Assembly (NCBI RefSeq): GCF_015207005.2
Contig: NZ_JADEXS020000001.1
Span: 5,417,001 to 5,481,000 of the forward strand
Reading direction: 5' to 3'
From: Desmonostoc muscorum LEGE 12446
Lineage (GTDB): Bacteria; Cyanobacteriota; Cyanobacteriia; Cyanobacteriales; Nostocaceae
DNA: 64,000 nt
The position numbers and the translations under genes are program-made. The notes under the pieces are model-generated. The model did no database searches, was not told the origin of the DNA, and was given only the letters and a program-made list of their open reading frames with translations. Below, piece after piece: positions 8,169 through 17,415 of the stretch; positions within the stretch are counted from its first letter, which is position 1; each line of letters opens with the position of its first letter.

Positions 8169-8678
8169 ATTTGGACTAATAAAGTAGACTTCTTGTAAAA
8201 GTCCTTATTTGTGTTGTCTTCTCTACTGCAAAAATATTTATGTTAGTTTGATAAGAACTAATTTTTCAGACATAAGTTATGTAATTTTGTCTAAAAAATT
8301 AGTTAATTAATATTGTCATTTCTAAGTTAATCACCCATAATAAAAATTACTATTTAGGCATTAATAAGTTAGCTATCTGCTGACTTTTTTATTGTTCTCA
8401 ACAACAAACTTACAAGCGTAGTCTCAAGCAAAAAATATAAGCCAATACAGTTCATTTAAGGCTAAAACTCTTTGTTAAAGTCAATTTTTTTAACGTGCTT
8501 GCAGGGTACCGCAAAGGACGCAAAGTAAGAAAAGGAAGAGAAGAAAGAAATGCTTCACTGAACTATATTTAAATATAAGGTAATACTATGGATAATAATT
8601 ATATGATTCAGGTTCGGAGTTATTGTTTTATTGAGCATATTTAGATTATTTTGACTACTTGTATCAAACCTCATTAAA
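8169..8678. other. AT-rich intergenic region with one MITE-like repeat
   Basis: About 510 bases of AT-rich sequence without a convincing gene. Apart from the inverted-repeat element at 8447-8564, nothing recognisable is seen. Base composition here and through 11500 is more AT-rich than in the flanking genes. Confidence 0.5.
8447..8564. repeat. MITE-like repeat, family A copy 1
   Basis: Ends ACAGTTCATTTAAGG and CTTCACTGAACT form imperfect terminal inverted repeats. The interior (GGCTAAAACTCTTTG, then GCAAAGGACGCAAAG) matches the reverse complement of 18591-18699 almost throughout. Two copies in opposite orientation within one window support a small mobile repeat family. Confidence 0.75.
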
Positions 8679-9077
8679 ATGCTCTTATTCTGTAAAATAA
8701 TTGCTGTTAACCGATATATTAATCTAGCTATATTAAATATAATAGTATCAATAAATAATCTAATATCCAATAAAGTAGAAGCAAAAAACTATCTGACTAT
8801 AGGCTTAATAAATTATTTTAATTTCCCTGGATCAAATAGAAAAACAGCATTTATATCGGATTCAATAAAATCTGCAAAAAACAGATTTAAAAATATAGTT
8901 ATTGCACAAGTATCTACTCAAATACCAGCTAACATTTTCCCTAATCCTAATCCAAGTTTACCAGAACTAATCAACCCGTTCCAAATACCAGAGTCTACTC
9001 CTGAGGAGAATAACAGCATAGATCCAATTATTCCAAATGAGCAAAATCGTAATCCGATTTTAAAAAAAAAACTCTAG
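8679..9077 (+). CDS. N-terminal part of a putative outer-membrane protein (frame-shifted)
   Basis: A 132-aa reading frame with a hydrophobic N-terminal stretch (INLAILNIIVSINNLI) and a Pro/Asn-rich segment (IPANIFPNPNPSLPELINP) like the mature N termini of exported cyanobacterial proteins. It ends ILKKKL at a TAG just after a run of ten A. Adding one A makes the frame continue as KKKTLELLIFHSLTNSANKY into the 9083-11500 gene. It is therefore probably the 5' part of one gene. The true start may differ. Confidence 0.5.
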   Translation: MLLFCKIIAVNRYINLAILNIIVSINNLISNKVEAKNYLTIGLINYFNFPGSNRKTAFISDSIKSAKNRFKNIVIAQVSTQIPANIFPNPNPSLPELINPFQIPESTPEENNSIDPIIPNEQNRNPILKKKL

Positions 9078-9082
9078 AATTA

Positions 9083-11500
9083 TTGATATTCCATTCCTTA
9101 ACTAATAGTGCTAATAAATATCCTTGGATAATTAATCCTACGGATAACCTTACCTTTTCACCTTCAAAATTTAATCCTCTCCAAGGTGAAAATTATACTG
9201 ATTTTATTGTTAAATCTGCTAGAGATGAACCAATAGTTAATCGTTTTACCTTTGCCCATTTTCCTCGTCAAGAGCAATTGTATTGGTTACTACCTGGTAA
9301 TCGCATTGTCGTCGAAACTAAAGGATGGCAAAGTGGAATTTTGTACCAAGGGCAATCAACAGAAATTGAAAGTAGAGAATCGATTAGGTTAACTCAGAAA
9401 CTTTGGGGGATGCAAGCAGTTTTGCCTATTCCTCAATCATTTAAAGAATTAACAGGAGAAATTGACAACAACCAATTCTCTATTCAATCCATTGCGGGGG
9501 AGGTTATCAATCCACCGGGTTCTCCCACACCTGAAGTTATTATCAATAGTGGGGATAGCAATTCTCTAATTGCAAGTATTCCTCAGATTTCCAAGCTTGG
9601 TACTGCTTCAACCTACAATCCTAAAGGTGGTGGTTCTTTATTTGAATTTTTAGATGCAGACAATGCCCCCTTAATTTTACAATCTTTTCCTACCAGTAAT
9701 TTACAACCATTATTAGAAGCGGAAAATATCACTACAGGCACAATCATTCCCAAAGAAATTCTAGAAAAAATAGGGTTTTATTGGGGTAATCCTTTAACAG
9801 GTGAAAAAACTCGATTTCAACCTCAAATGACATCTCTACCAGGTATCAAAATTGGTCAAGAAGGCAAGTTTGATAATTGGGATATGCTAAATTTATTGAT
9901 AAATCCTTTTATTAGTCAAAGACAACGTAATTTGTATTATCTAAATTCTTTATATTGGGTTCCTTTAGGTGAAAGAGCAACTAATATTAGACTGAGTAAT
10001 AAACAAGAAAATTATCACTGGCAGAGACTTTACTTTAGTCGTTCTCATAATCGAACTCTATTAGAATACGACCCTGTAAAAATTAAGGCAACTTATACTA
10101 ATGTTTTTAGCAATCCTGGTATTTCCGTATCTTTGTCAGTCAATAAACGAGAAATAGATGAGTTACAAACTGCTAATACTACACTAGGAATGCTGATGGG
10201 AGGAATTTTTGAGGTAATCCGTCCTCCGCAGCTAGAACAAAGTTTGCAGGAAGCTAAAAAGCGATTTTTTCAACAAGATGATTTTGCTTCTTTAAATACA
10301 AAAGCAACACCAGAGGAAATCAGAAAAATTAACCAATTACTCAATAGAACACTCTTATTGGGTAATCGCACTAGTGGCTTAGAACAGGTTTCTGGAACAT
10401 TGACTTTCCCAAGTAAAATTACACCCAATAATTCTAGTATCTTACAAATTCGCACCGGAAATCATCAGCGAGCAGTTCAGTTTATAGATGGAAATCGCAC
10501 TTGGAGACAAAGTAGTAAAACCTTCATTTCTAAAGCAGACCTTTCCAATAATAATTTCGGTCCTTTGACATTTATTGGTGTACCTGTTCCCTTAGAGCAA
10601 ACATCTATTCGTCCCAACAACCGTTCGTCAGCTGCACAAGTAAGTTTAATTAATTCTAATGGTAAGAAGTTTGTGCAAAACTGGAGTTCAGCGGATATGA
10701 CACAGGTGCCAATAAATATTCGTTCGTTTGGTCTTGCTTTTGACCATATTGAATTAAGTCAATTTGGTGAAATTATTACTCAATTGCAGGCTTTTAATGG
10801 ATATCTATCTTTACCCACACTAGAATTTTTATGGGCAGGTTCTTCAGGTGACTGGAATTACAGTGTGAATTCAGGTATTTGGTTTAACTTGAATGGAGAC
10901 TCTGTATTTAATATTCCAAATAATAATTTGGGACTTTCTGAACCAACACTGGGTATTTATGCTAATGGCGGATTAAGTTATATAAATACCCATGCGAAAG
11001 TTGATGCTGATGGAAAAATTCAAGCAATTACTACCCACATTCCAGCTTTACGTTTTTATTGGAATAGTGCAACAAATTCTCAAAATCCTGGTTACCTTAA
11101 TTTGAGCTACTTTTTTTCTCATCAAGATCAGAATTTAAACTATTCTTTGGCTCCAGCACTTATATTTCTTGAAAATAAAGGCCATTTGACTCCAGCAGGA
11201 TTTTTACAAGGTACATTGTTACTAAGTACAGGTTTAGAGTTCAACGCTTTTGTAGAATTCAGTGATAATTTTTTTTACACTTTAGAAGGCATTCAAAGGA
11301 TAAATCAAAATTGGTCTTTTGGGGGTTATCTGCAAAATTTTAGAGATATTAGTCGAGGTGTAAAAAGTCGGACTAATGATTTATCCTATGGGTTATTAAT
11401 CAAGCATGGTTCTTCTGATAGTGGTACTTTTTGGGAATCTCGCCTTGGGATGAGTGGAGATAGCTTTGAAGTTCGTTTTGAAGGAGGTAGGCGATTTTAA
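9083..11500 (+). CDS. Large putative outer-membrane beta-barrel protein (C-terminal part)
   Basis: An 805-aa frame without a good start of its own; the first possible codon is TTG at 9083. It continues in frame with 8679-9077 if one A is added to the poly-A run. Early residues read YTDFIVKSARDEPIVNRF and PRQEQLYWLLPGNRIVVETKG. The C-terminal 250 residues alternate polar and hydrophobic/aromatic residues (for example YSVNSGIWFNLNGDSVF, FSFGGYLQNF-like strands) and end in Phe (FEVRFEGGRRF), as outer-membrane barrels do. No named family is recognised. It is AT-rich relative to its neighbours. Confidence 0.75.
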   Translation: MIFHSLTNSANKYPWIINPTDNLTFSPSKFNPLQGENYTDFIVKSARDEPIVNRFTFAHFPRQEQLYWLLPGNRIVVETKGWQSGILYQGQSTEIESRESIRLTQKLWGMQAVLPIPQSFKELTGEIDNNQFSIQSIAGEVINPPGSPTPEVIINSGDSNSLIASIPQISKLGTASTYNPKGGGSLFEFLDADNAPLILQSFPTSNLQPLLEAENITTGTIIPKEILEKIGFYWGNPLTGEKTRFQPQMTSLPGIKIGQEGKFDNWDMLNLLINPFISQRQRNLYYLNSLYWVPLGERATNIRLSNKQENYHWQRLYFSRSHNRTLLEYDPVKIKATYTNVFSNPGISVSLSVNKREIDELQTANTTLGMLMGGIFEVIRPPQLEQSLQEAKKRFFQQDDFASLNTKATPEEIRKINQLLNRTLLLGNRTSGLEQVSGTLTFPSKITPNNSSILQIRTGNHQRAVQFIDGNRTWRQSSKTFISKADLSNNNFGPLTFIGVPVPLEQTSIRPNNRSSAAQVSLINSNGKKFVQNWSSADMTQVPINIRSFGLAFDHIELSQFGEIITQLQAFNGYLSLPTLEFLWAGSSGDWNYSVNSGIWFNLNGDSVFNIPNNNLGLSEPTLGIYANGGLSYINTHAKVDADGKIQAITTHIPALRFYWNSATNSQNPGYLNLSYFFSHQDQNLNYSLAPALIFLENKGHLTPAGFLQGTLLLSTGLEFNAFVEFSDNFFYTLEGIQRINQNWSFGGYLQNFRDISRGVKSRTNDLSYGLLIKHGSSDSGTFWESRLGMSGDSFEVRFEGGRRF

Positions 11501-11595
11501 AAAGGTCACATCTAAGTGTGCCTGAGTAAATTGGCTTACCGAAGAGGAGGAGGAAACTAAGTTAAAACTCAAAAGACTTTTACTTGGACGCCGTA

Positions 11596-12072
11596 TTAAA
11601 ATAAACCGGGAGTAGCAGCTTTTAGAATTGCTGTATATTCATCGAGTGTCAGGTTCCCGTACCTTAATTTATCAGCAACAGCTGCCCTAATACCACCTCT
11701 CGTTTCTATTGTTGGGAGTGGTAGTGTTGGGCCGGCAAAGAGCGTTATGCTTGGGATTGAGACATGAGTAATCGGATCGATATATATAGATCCTGTAACT
11801 ATGTATGTACCGTTGCCGTCAATTCCTGCTAAATACGCTCCTTCTGGAGAAACTTTTTCGGCAGCAATAGAGGTGACATAAGCACTAGGAGTAATATATG
11901 TTATTACACCTGAGAATCCCCCTTGTTGTACTGTGAACGTAGGTATTGCTGGTATTGTTGTTACGCTTTGTGCTAATGCTGGAGTAAATTTAAAAGTACC
12001 AAAGCTAATAAAACTCGTGAGACAGAGACTAGCTCTCAAAATAACACCAGCATATTGGGAAAGTAAATTCAT
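11596..12072 (-). CDS. Exported hypothetical protein
   Basis: A 158-aa protein from the internal Met at 12072, chosen because it begins a normal signal peptide (MNLLSQYAGVILRASLCL...) with a likely cut after PALA|QS. A reading from 12129 would add 19 charged residues in front. The mature part is Thr/Ile/Pro-rich (TIPAIPTFTVQQGGFSG) and ends with RYGNLTLDEYTAILKAATPG. No domain is recognised; probably periplasmic or secreted. It converges on the outer-membrane gene before it. Confidence 0.7.
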   Translation of the reverse strand: MNLLSQYAGVILRASLCLTSFISFGTFKFTPALAQSVTTIPAIPTFTVQQGGFSGVITYITPSAYVTSIAAEKVSPEGAYLAGIDGNGTYIVTGSIYIDPITHVSIPSITLFAGPTLPLPTIETRGGIRAAVADKLRYGNLTLDEYTAILKAATPGLF

Positions 12073-12228
12073 CTTAGGAAATCCTTTGTTTTGAGGACTT
12101 GATGTTTTTGCTGGATGTGGTTTATGCAAGTTCTACAGCAGAATTCAGGAGTCAGAATTCAGGAGTCAGAATTCAGAATTATAGGCATCATATTTGATTT
12201 CTGAAAAAATCTCAGGTGTGTTAGCAGA

Positions 12229-12341
12229 GCGCAATATCATGTCCGTTTGAAGACTTATCATTTAGGCTGACGCTCTTACGCGGGGACGCAAAGACGCGGA
12301 GAATTTTTTTGATAAGTGATTAGGGGGACATGATATTACGC
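12229..12341. repeat. MITE-like repeat with ATATCATGTCC ends
   Basis: GCAATATCATGTCC (12231-12244) is mirrored by GGACATGATATTACGC at 12326-12341. A second inner pair (GACTTATCA / GATAAGTGAT) deepens the hairpin. The end sequence TATCATGTCCG recurs singly near 44458 and 51407, so it may be a dispersed repeat family. Confidence 0.65.
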
Positions 12342-12598
12342 ACCAGAAGCTTGGAATGGTGCGTTATGGATTTCATCCTAAGGCACCCTACAGTACCTAG
12401 AATACCTAACCTGGATTGCTATAGAATAGTTTCTCTGCATAGCTTTGAGGCTTAGATGGTGTACTTCACGCTTCTTGAAATCTGCTGTAAAAACTGGATT
12501 TGAAAAATAAGTAAATAACTCTCAATCTCTAACAATTATCTGCGATATTATTATTAAATTTCAATGATTATATTGAAATTTAAAAGACATAAAAACAT

Positions 12599-12723
12599 TA
12601 GACTTCTTGCATAAATCAAAAAAAAGAACCCCACCCCGCCTTTGACTTGCGTCAAAGTCTCCCCTCCCCGCTTGCGGGGAGGGGCTGGGGGTGGGGTGTT
12701 AGGGGACTTTTGCAAGAGGTCTA
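12599..12723. repeat. MITE-like repeat with TAGACYTCTTGCA ends
   Basis: Left end TAGACTTCTTGCATAA and right end TTTTGCAAGAGGTCTA are terminal inverted repeats. The GC-rich interior holds CCCCACCCCGCC... and its partner GGGGGTGGGGTG, plus CTCCCCGCTTGCGGGGAG. Related GC-rich modules without these ends lie at 18781-18860 and 19168-19240. Confidence 0.7.
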
Positions 12724-12829
12724 TTAATTTCCGAATTTATGAGTCTAATTAATAAATAATCGGTGCAGTCAAACTGCACCGATCGCTGCGTTACGCACAA
12801 TTTAATTGTAATTGCACCGAACATTTCGC

Positions 12830-13927
12830 TCACGCCAATGCTGAGGCTTGGGGTTTGGCAAAAATCATGCGTCCTGCTGTGGTTTGTAAAGCACTGGTGA
12901 CTACTACCCGCAGTTCACCACCCACGTAACTGCTACCTTCTTCAACGACTACCATTGTGCCGTCATCTAGGTAACCAATCCCTTGGCTGGGTTCTTTGCC
13001 TTCTTTGAGAATTTTCAAATCCAGGTTGTCACCAGGTAAATAACTGGGACGGACGGCATTTACTAAATCATTGACATTCAAAACAGGTACTTTTTGGACG
13101 CTGGCAACTTTAGACAAGTTGTAGTCGTTGGTTAGCAGTGTACCGCTGATTTCTTGGGCAAAGCGGACTAATTTAGCATCAACTGTGGGAATATCGTCGT
13201 AGTCAACTGGGTTAATCAGGATGCGATCGGGGTAAGTTTCTTTGATGCGGTTGAGAATTTCTAGTCCCCGCCTTCCCCGCACCCGCTTTTGATCTTTGCT
13301 AGCATCGGCTACTTGTTGGAGTTCTTGCAAGACAAACTGCGGTACGAGAATTTGTCCTTCCAGAAATCCGGTTTCTAGTAGGGCTTCAATGCGACCATCG
13401 ATAATGCAGCTAGTATCTAAAACTTTGGTATTGGCTGGTTTTAACGTCCCTTCTACAACCATCGATTCCACGGTGTTGGGATTAATGAACCGCAACAAGC
13501 CTCGTCCGTGGGTATCTGCCAAATTCATACCAGTGACGGCAAGGATAATACTACCGACAACTGCCACCAGTGGCTTAATAAATCCAAAATCTGCGGGGAT
13601 GGGTAACAAAAATAACGGTGCTAGCATGAGGTTCGCTAGCAGTAGCCCAATCACTAAGCCGATCGCACGAGTTAAGATCGCTTCTACAGGCATTTCTTTG
13701 ACTTGTGCCTCTAGGCGACGATATGTCGTCTGGAAACTCAGCCCGATCGCACCACCAATAATGGCGGCAAAGACGGCAAAAACTAAGCGTAAAGCTTCGA
13801 TATTTGTCACCTTATCTAAGGTGCCATTGGGTAGTAGTTCTAAGCTGTAGAACCCTATTCCCGACGCTGCCAGAATGAATGAAAAAATGATAATGGCGTC
13901 AAGCATGGTTGTCTTGTTTTCCTGCAA
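12830..13927 (-). CDS. PIN/TRAM domain membrane protein
   Basis: A 365-aa protein. About four hydrophobic helices occupy residues 8-140 (AIIIFSFILAASGIGFY, RLVFAVFAAIIGGAIGLSF, GLLLANLMLAPLFLLPI, LVAVVGSIILAVTGMNLA). A PIN domain follows at about 167-280 (VLDTSCIIDGRIEALLETGF, then TLLTNDYNLSKVA). A TRAM RNA-binding domain ends the protein (about 290-350). The same architecture occurs in YacL-type proteins of Gram-positive bacteria and is conserved in cyanobacteria. Probably a membrane-bound ribonuclease; the target is unknown. Confidence 0.9.
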   Translation of the reverse strand: MQENKTTMLDAIIIFSFILAASGIGFYSLELLPNGTLDKVTNIEALRLVFAVFAAIIGGAIGLSFQTTYRRLEAQVKEMPVEAILTRAIGLVIGLLLANLMLAPLFLLPIPADFGFIKPLVAVVGSIILAVTGMNLADTHGRGLLRFINPNTVESMVVEGTLKPANTKVLDTSCIIDGRIEALLETGFLEGQILVPQFVLQELQQVADASKDQKRVRGRRGLEILNRIKETYPDRILINPVDYDDIPTVDAKLVRFAQEISGTLLTNDYNLSKVASVQKVPVLNVNDLVNAVRPSYLPGDNLDLKILKEGKEPSQGIGYLDDGTMVVVEEGSSYVGGELRVVVTSALQTTAGRMIFAKPQASALA

Positions 13928-14157
13928 CTGTGTTAACCGATAAAGTTAAGTATTTTTTATTTCATCGGTAAGTATAAACTAATCAATATTGACTTACACT
14001 AAGGGTTTAGGCAAACAATATCTGCAATTATTATAACCAAAGCGTTTTATCTTCATATTTTTCATTGTTTCGTTGTAAAACGATAAAAACTTGTAAAGAA
14101 ACTACTCATTTTCATGATTTCTAATTTGTGCTTGGGCTAACTTAATTCTTTCTCAAA

Positions 14158-15327
14158 ATGAGTCAACAATTTGGTGTTTCTGGAATTGCGAGTTCTGCTT
14201 ATGTACATATTCCGTTTTGCAGACGGCGGTGTTTTTATTGTGATTTTCCGGTGTCTGTTGTCGGCGATCGCTTGCGGGGCGAAACATCTGGTACTATCTC
14301 CCAATATGTTGAGGTGCTATGTCAAGAAATTGCCATCACCCCGGCATTTGGTCAACCCCTAAAGACAATTTTCTTCGGTGGTGGTACTCCTTCGCTGCTA
14401 TCAACAGGGCAGTTACAGCGTATACTGACAGAGCTAGAGGGGCGTTTTGGTATTGCTTCTGGGGTAGAAATTTCAATGGAAATGGACCCAGCTACCTTTG
14501 ATTTGGAACATTTAGCAGGTTATCGTGGTGCAGGCGTCAACCGCGTCAGTTTGGGTGTACAAGCCTTTAGTGAAGAATTATTGCAAGTTGCGGGGCGATC
14601 GCACTCGGTCGATGATATTTTTGCAGCTGTGGAACTAATCCACCAAGTCGAGATTCCCGAATTTAGCTTAGACTTAATTTCTGGGTTGCCGCATCAGTCT
14701 TTGGATCAATGGCACGATTCTTTAAACAAAGCACTGGCGCTTTTACCGATTCACATATCTATTTACGATCTTACCATTGAAGCAGGTACAGCCTTCGGTC
14801 GTTACTACAAACCTGGTGACAGTCCTTTGCCGACGGATGAAACCACAGTCAAAATGTACCAAATGGCGCAGCAGATTTTGACTGATGCAGGTTATGAGCA
14901 TTATGAAATTTCTAATTATGCTCAGCCTGGTCATCAGTGTCGGCATAATCGAGTGTATTGGGAAAATCGCCCTTATTATGGTTTTGGCATGGGTGCGGCG
15001 AGTTATCTTCAAGGAAAACGCTTCACTCGTCCGCGTAAGACTAAGGAATATTACCAATGGGTGCAAGCTGGGGCTGTGATTGATTGTGAAGTGACTCCCC
15101 CAAAAGAAGTATTGTTAGAGACTTTAATGTTGGGGTTGCGTTTAGCGGAGGGTGTGAACCTGGAAGCCTTTGGGGAAAAGAAGGTAGAGGAAATTTGTAG
15201 ATATTTGCGATCGTATTTTGATAAAGGTTGGGTGGAAGTTGCAGAAGGAAGGTTGCGTTTGACAGATCCCCAAGGGTTTTTGTTTTCTAATGTGGTTTTG
15301 GCAGAGTTATTTGAAAAGTTGGGGTAA
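14158..15327 (+). CDS. hemW: Radical SAM heme chaperone HemW
   Basis: A 389-aa protein. YVHIPFCRRRCFYCDF near the N terminus gives the Cx3Cx2C iron-sulfur motif (Cys21, Cys25, Cys28). TIFFGGGTPSLLS, EISMEMDPATFD and GVNRVSLGVQAFSEELL follow as in the HemN/HemW family, and a HemN-type C-terminal domain closes it. HemW is thought to carry heme rather than to oxidise coproporphyrinogen. The length and lack of the HemN N-terminal extension favour HemW. It lies 76 bases upstream of a sugar-nucleotide gene on the same strand. Confidence 0.9.
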   Translation: MSQQFGVSGIASSAYVHIPFCRRRCFYCDFPVSVVGDRLRGETSGTISQYVEVLCQEIAITPAFGQPLKTIFFGGGTPSLLSTGQLQRILTELEGRFGIASGVEISMEMDPATFDLEHLAGYRGAGVNRVSLGVQAFSEELLQVAGRSHSVDDIFAAVELIHQVEIPEFSLDLISGLPHQSLDQWHDSLNKALALLPIHISIYDLTIEAGTAFGRYYKPGDSPLPTDETTVKMYQMAQQILTDAGYEHYEISNYAQPGHQCRHNRVYWENRPYYGFGMGAASYLQGKRFTRPRKTKEYYQWVQAGAVIDCEVTPPKEVLLETLMLGLRLAEGVNLEAFGEKKVEEICRYLRSYFDKGWVEVAEGRLRLTDPQGFLFSNVVLAELFEKLG

Positions 15328-15403
15328 GAAAGTGAGTGCTAAGTGAGGAGTTTAGAGTTATTCTCCCCCATCTCCCCATTCCCCTAAAACAGACTAATTA
15401 TTT

Positions 15404-16291
15404 ATGCAAAAAGCTCAAGTTAAAAAAGCTGTGATTCCGGTAGCTGGTTTTGGCACTCGTTTGTTTCCGGCTACGAAAGTTGTTAAAAAAGAACTTTTCC
15501 CGATTATCGATCGAGATGGTAGGGCAAAACCTGTGATTCTAGCAATTATTGAAGAGGCAATTAGTGCTGGAATTACAGAAGTGGGAATAGTGGTGCAGCC
15601 AGACGACAAAGAAATATTTGAAAATTTATTAAAGAAACCGCCCAAAAAAGAACTTTTACAAAAATTTTCACCGCAAAATCAAGAATATAACCAATATTTA
15701 CAAGATTTAGGTAGTAAAATTACTATCTTATTGCAAGAGGAGCAATTAGGCTACGGACATGCGGTATTTTGTGCTAAGGATTGGGTACAAAATGAGCCTT
15801 TTTTGTTAATGCTGGGTGACCACATTTATGCATCTAATTCTGATAAATCTTGTGCTAGTCAAGTTTTAGATGTTTATAAACAAGTTAATCAAAGTGTTGT
15901 TAGCTTAACAGCAATGCCAGTAGAAATTATTCATAAAGCAGGGTGTGTAACAGGTGTTTGGCAAGAGTTAAACTCGGTTCTCAAAGTTACACAATTATAT
16001 GAAAAACCCACCATTGAATATGCACAAAAGCATTTGCGTGTCGAAGCAATGGCAGAAAATGAGTTTCTAGGTATATTTGGCTTGTATTTACTAACGCCGA
16101 AAATTTTTGACTTTCTCGCAGAACACATTAACCAAAATTTCCGAGAACGAGGCGAATTTCAGTTAACATCTTGTCTGGAAAGATTGCGCCAAGAAGAAGG
16201 AATGACAGGATATGTTGTTAAAGGTAAGTGTTTCGATACAGGTTTGCCAGATGCCTATCGCCAAACGATGATTGATTTTATAAGTGTATAA
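15404..16291 (+). CDS. GalU-like sugar-1-phosphate nucleotidyltransferase
   Basis: A 295-aa protein. The N-terminal signature AVIPVAGFGTRLFPATKVVK is the nucleotide-binding loop of UTP-glucose-1-phosphate uridylyltransferases, with KELFPIID after it. EEQLGYGHAVFCAKDW and LMLGDHIY hold the metal-binding Asp, and GCVTGVW...VTQLYEKP and CFDTGLPDAY follow the GalU order. It would make UDP-glucose or a related NDP-sugar for polysaccharide and glycolipid synthesis. The exact sugar is not certain, since KPVILAIIEEA replaces the usual GalU context. Confidence 0.85.
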   Translation: MQKAQVKKAVIPVAGFGTRLFPATKVVKKELFPIIDRDGRAKPVILAIIEEAISAGITEVGIVVQPDDKEIFENLLKKPPKKELLQKFSPQNQEYNQYLQDLGSKITILLQEEQLGYGHAVFCAKDWVQNEPFLLMLGDHIYASNSDKSCASQVLDVYKQVNQSVVSLTAMPVEIIHKAGCVTGVWQELNSVLKVTQLYEKPTIEYAQKHLRVEAMAENEFLGIFGLYLLTPKIFDFLAEHINQNFRERGEFQLTSCLERLRQEEGMTGYVVKGKCFDTGLPDAYRQTMIDFISV

Positions 16292-16343
16292 CAGAATTCA
16301 TACTGAATCCTGAATTCTGAATTCTGAGTTCTTCTTATAAAAT

Positions 16344-16973
16344 TTAAGCACTCACCAACTGAGTTAGGCGTTTCAGGATGCGTAGCACGTCGTACAATTC
16401 ATTTCCCGGATTTCGTATCAAAAAACCCTTTGATAAAGCATAACGCGGTAGATTTCCTGGCGCTAATTTGACGAAAATGAACTCGCTTCCCGTGGCAATC
16501 ATACCAAAATTTGGTTTAGAGGAATATGGATTTCCCAACATATAAGCTAGAATTTGTGCGAGTCCTTCTTCAATTGAAAATGAAGCTCTTTTAGACTCAA
16601 TAATCATCACCCAGAATTGCTCTTTTAAAACTAAGGTGTCTATTCTACCTCTGATGATTATATCTTCATCTGGCACAGCAATATCTATAGATTCTTCTGA
16701 TTTTACATAAAAAGGAGCTAGATAAAAATCCCCAATAAAAAGTAATGGATCTACAATTGCCATTCTGACAACATCTTCTAGTAAAGGCGGGTAATTAAGA
16801 AGATTGATATAGCCAGTTTTTATTTTGTCTAAAAGTTGCTTATCTAAATTAGTAATTTCTGGTAAATCTTCTTGCCATTCACAAAAGAATGAGTCATCTA
16901 AAACTAACTGAATCCCGAAATTGTCGATTAAGTAACGTAAGTCGATATCCTTTGCTTGAATTGTTTGCGTCAT
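16344..16973 (-). CDS. PD-(D/E)XK-like protein of a cyanobacterial family (restriction subunit R-like)
   Basis: A 209-aa protein from MTQTIQAKDIDLRYLIDNFG; that internal Met is chosen because the extra 17 upstream residues are unlike the family start. RGRIDTLVLK...WVMIIESKRASFSIEEGLAQ shows the D...ExK...Q order of PD-(D/E)XK nuclease-like domains. Many paralogues occur in filamentous cyanobacteria and are often named type I restriction subunit R-like, yet no methylase or specificity subunit is nearby. The role is unknown. Confidence 0.8.
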   Translation of the reverse strand: MTQTIQAKDIDLRYLIDNFGIQLVLDDSFFCEWQEDLPEITNLDKQLLDKIKTGYINLLNYPPLLEDVVRMAIVDPLLFIGDFYLAPFYVKSEESIDIAVPDEDIIIRGRIDTLVLKEQFWVMIIESKRASFSIEEGLAQILAYMLGNPYSSKPNFGMIATGSEFIFVKLAPGNLPRYALSKGFLIRNPGNELYDVLRILKRLTQLVSA

Positions 16974-17069
16974 AGGTTTTGGGGTGTCAAGTACAATAAA
17001 TAAATTATGATTATCCAAAATCAAAAACCGAACTGCTTACCCCTGATAACAGAACATATAATCAAGCGA

Positions 17070-17348
17070 TCAATCATAATTGGGGTGTAGTGCGATCGCC
17101 CTGTTGTGACAATGACGCTGCTGGTCAATTTCGGTGAAAATTTCTGTTAATTCTGGTTGGTATTTCCAAATACCAAATAATTGATTGAGTTTTGCTAGTC
17201 TAGCTTCATCTAATAGCTGTGGCTCTTTTTCTAAACGTTCATTAGAAAAGAGTTCTAAATCAACTACCATTTCTGCTCCATCAGGAATGCTATTAATTTG
17301 CTCTAATAGCTCAATGGTTTGGCCGCGCTTAATTCCTCTAATCTTCAT
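17070..17348 (-). CDS. Small hypothetical protein, antitoxin-like
   Basis: A 92-aa protein from MKIRGIKRGQTIELLEQINS. The 11 residues upstream of this Met are ignored because the family-like start is here. The N-terminal half (RGIKRGQTIELLEQINSIPDGAEMVVDLEL) resembles the short beta-hairpin start of AbrB/MazE-like or cyanobacterial small antitoxins; the C-terminal half is helical. No toxin gene is adjacent. The function is not established. Confidence 0.6.
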   Translation of the reverse strand: MKIRGIKRGQTIELLEQINSIPDGAEMVVDLELFSNERLEKEPQLLDEARLAKLNQLFGIWKYQPELTEIFTEIDQQRHCHNRAIALHPNYD

Positions 17349-17415
17349 TTTATAGTTTCTTTCCCAATCGTTAACTCTCAACTCTATTTTAGTATAAACT
17401 TATTTCGTCTCTGTC

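Larger units (their letters stand above)
12073..12829. other. Repeat-filled intergenic region
   Basis: No gene is seen. It contains AATTCAGGAGTCAGAATTC tandem tracts (12140-12180) and two inverted-repeat elements (12229-12341 and 12599-12723), listed separately. Confidence 0.6.
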
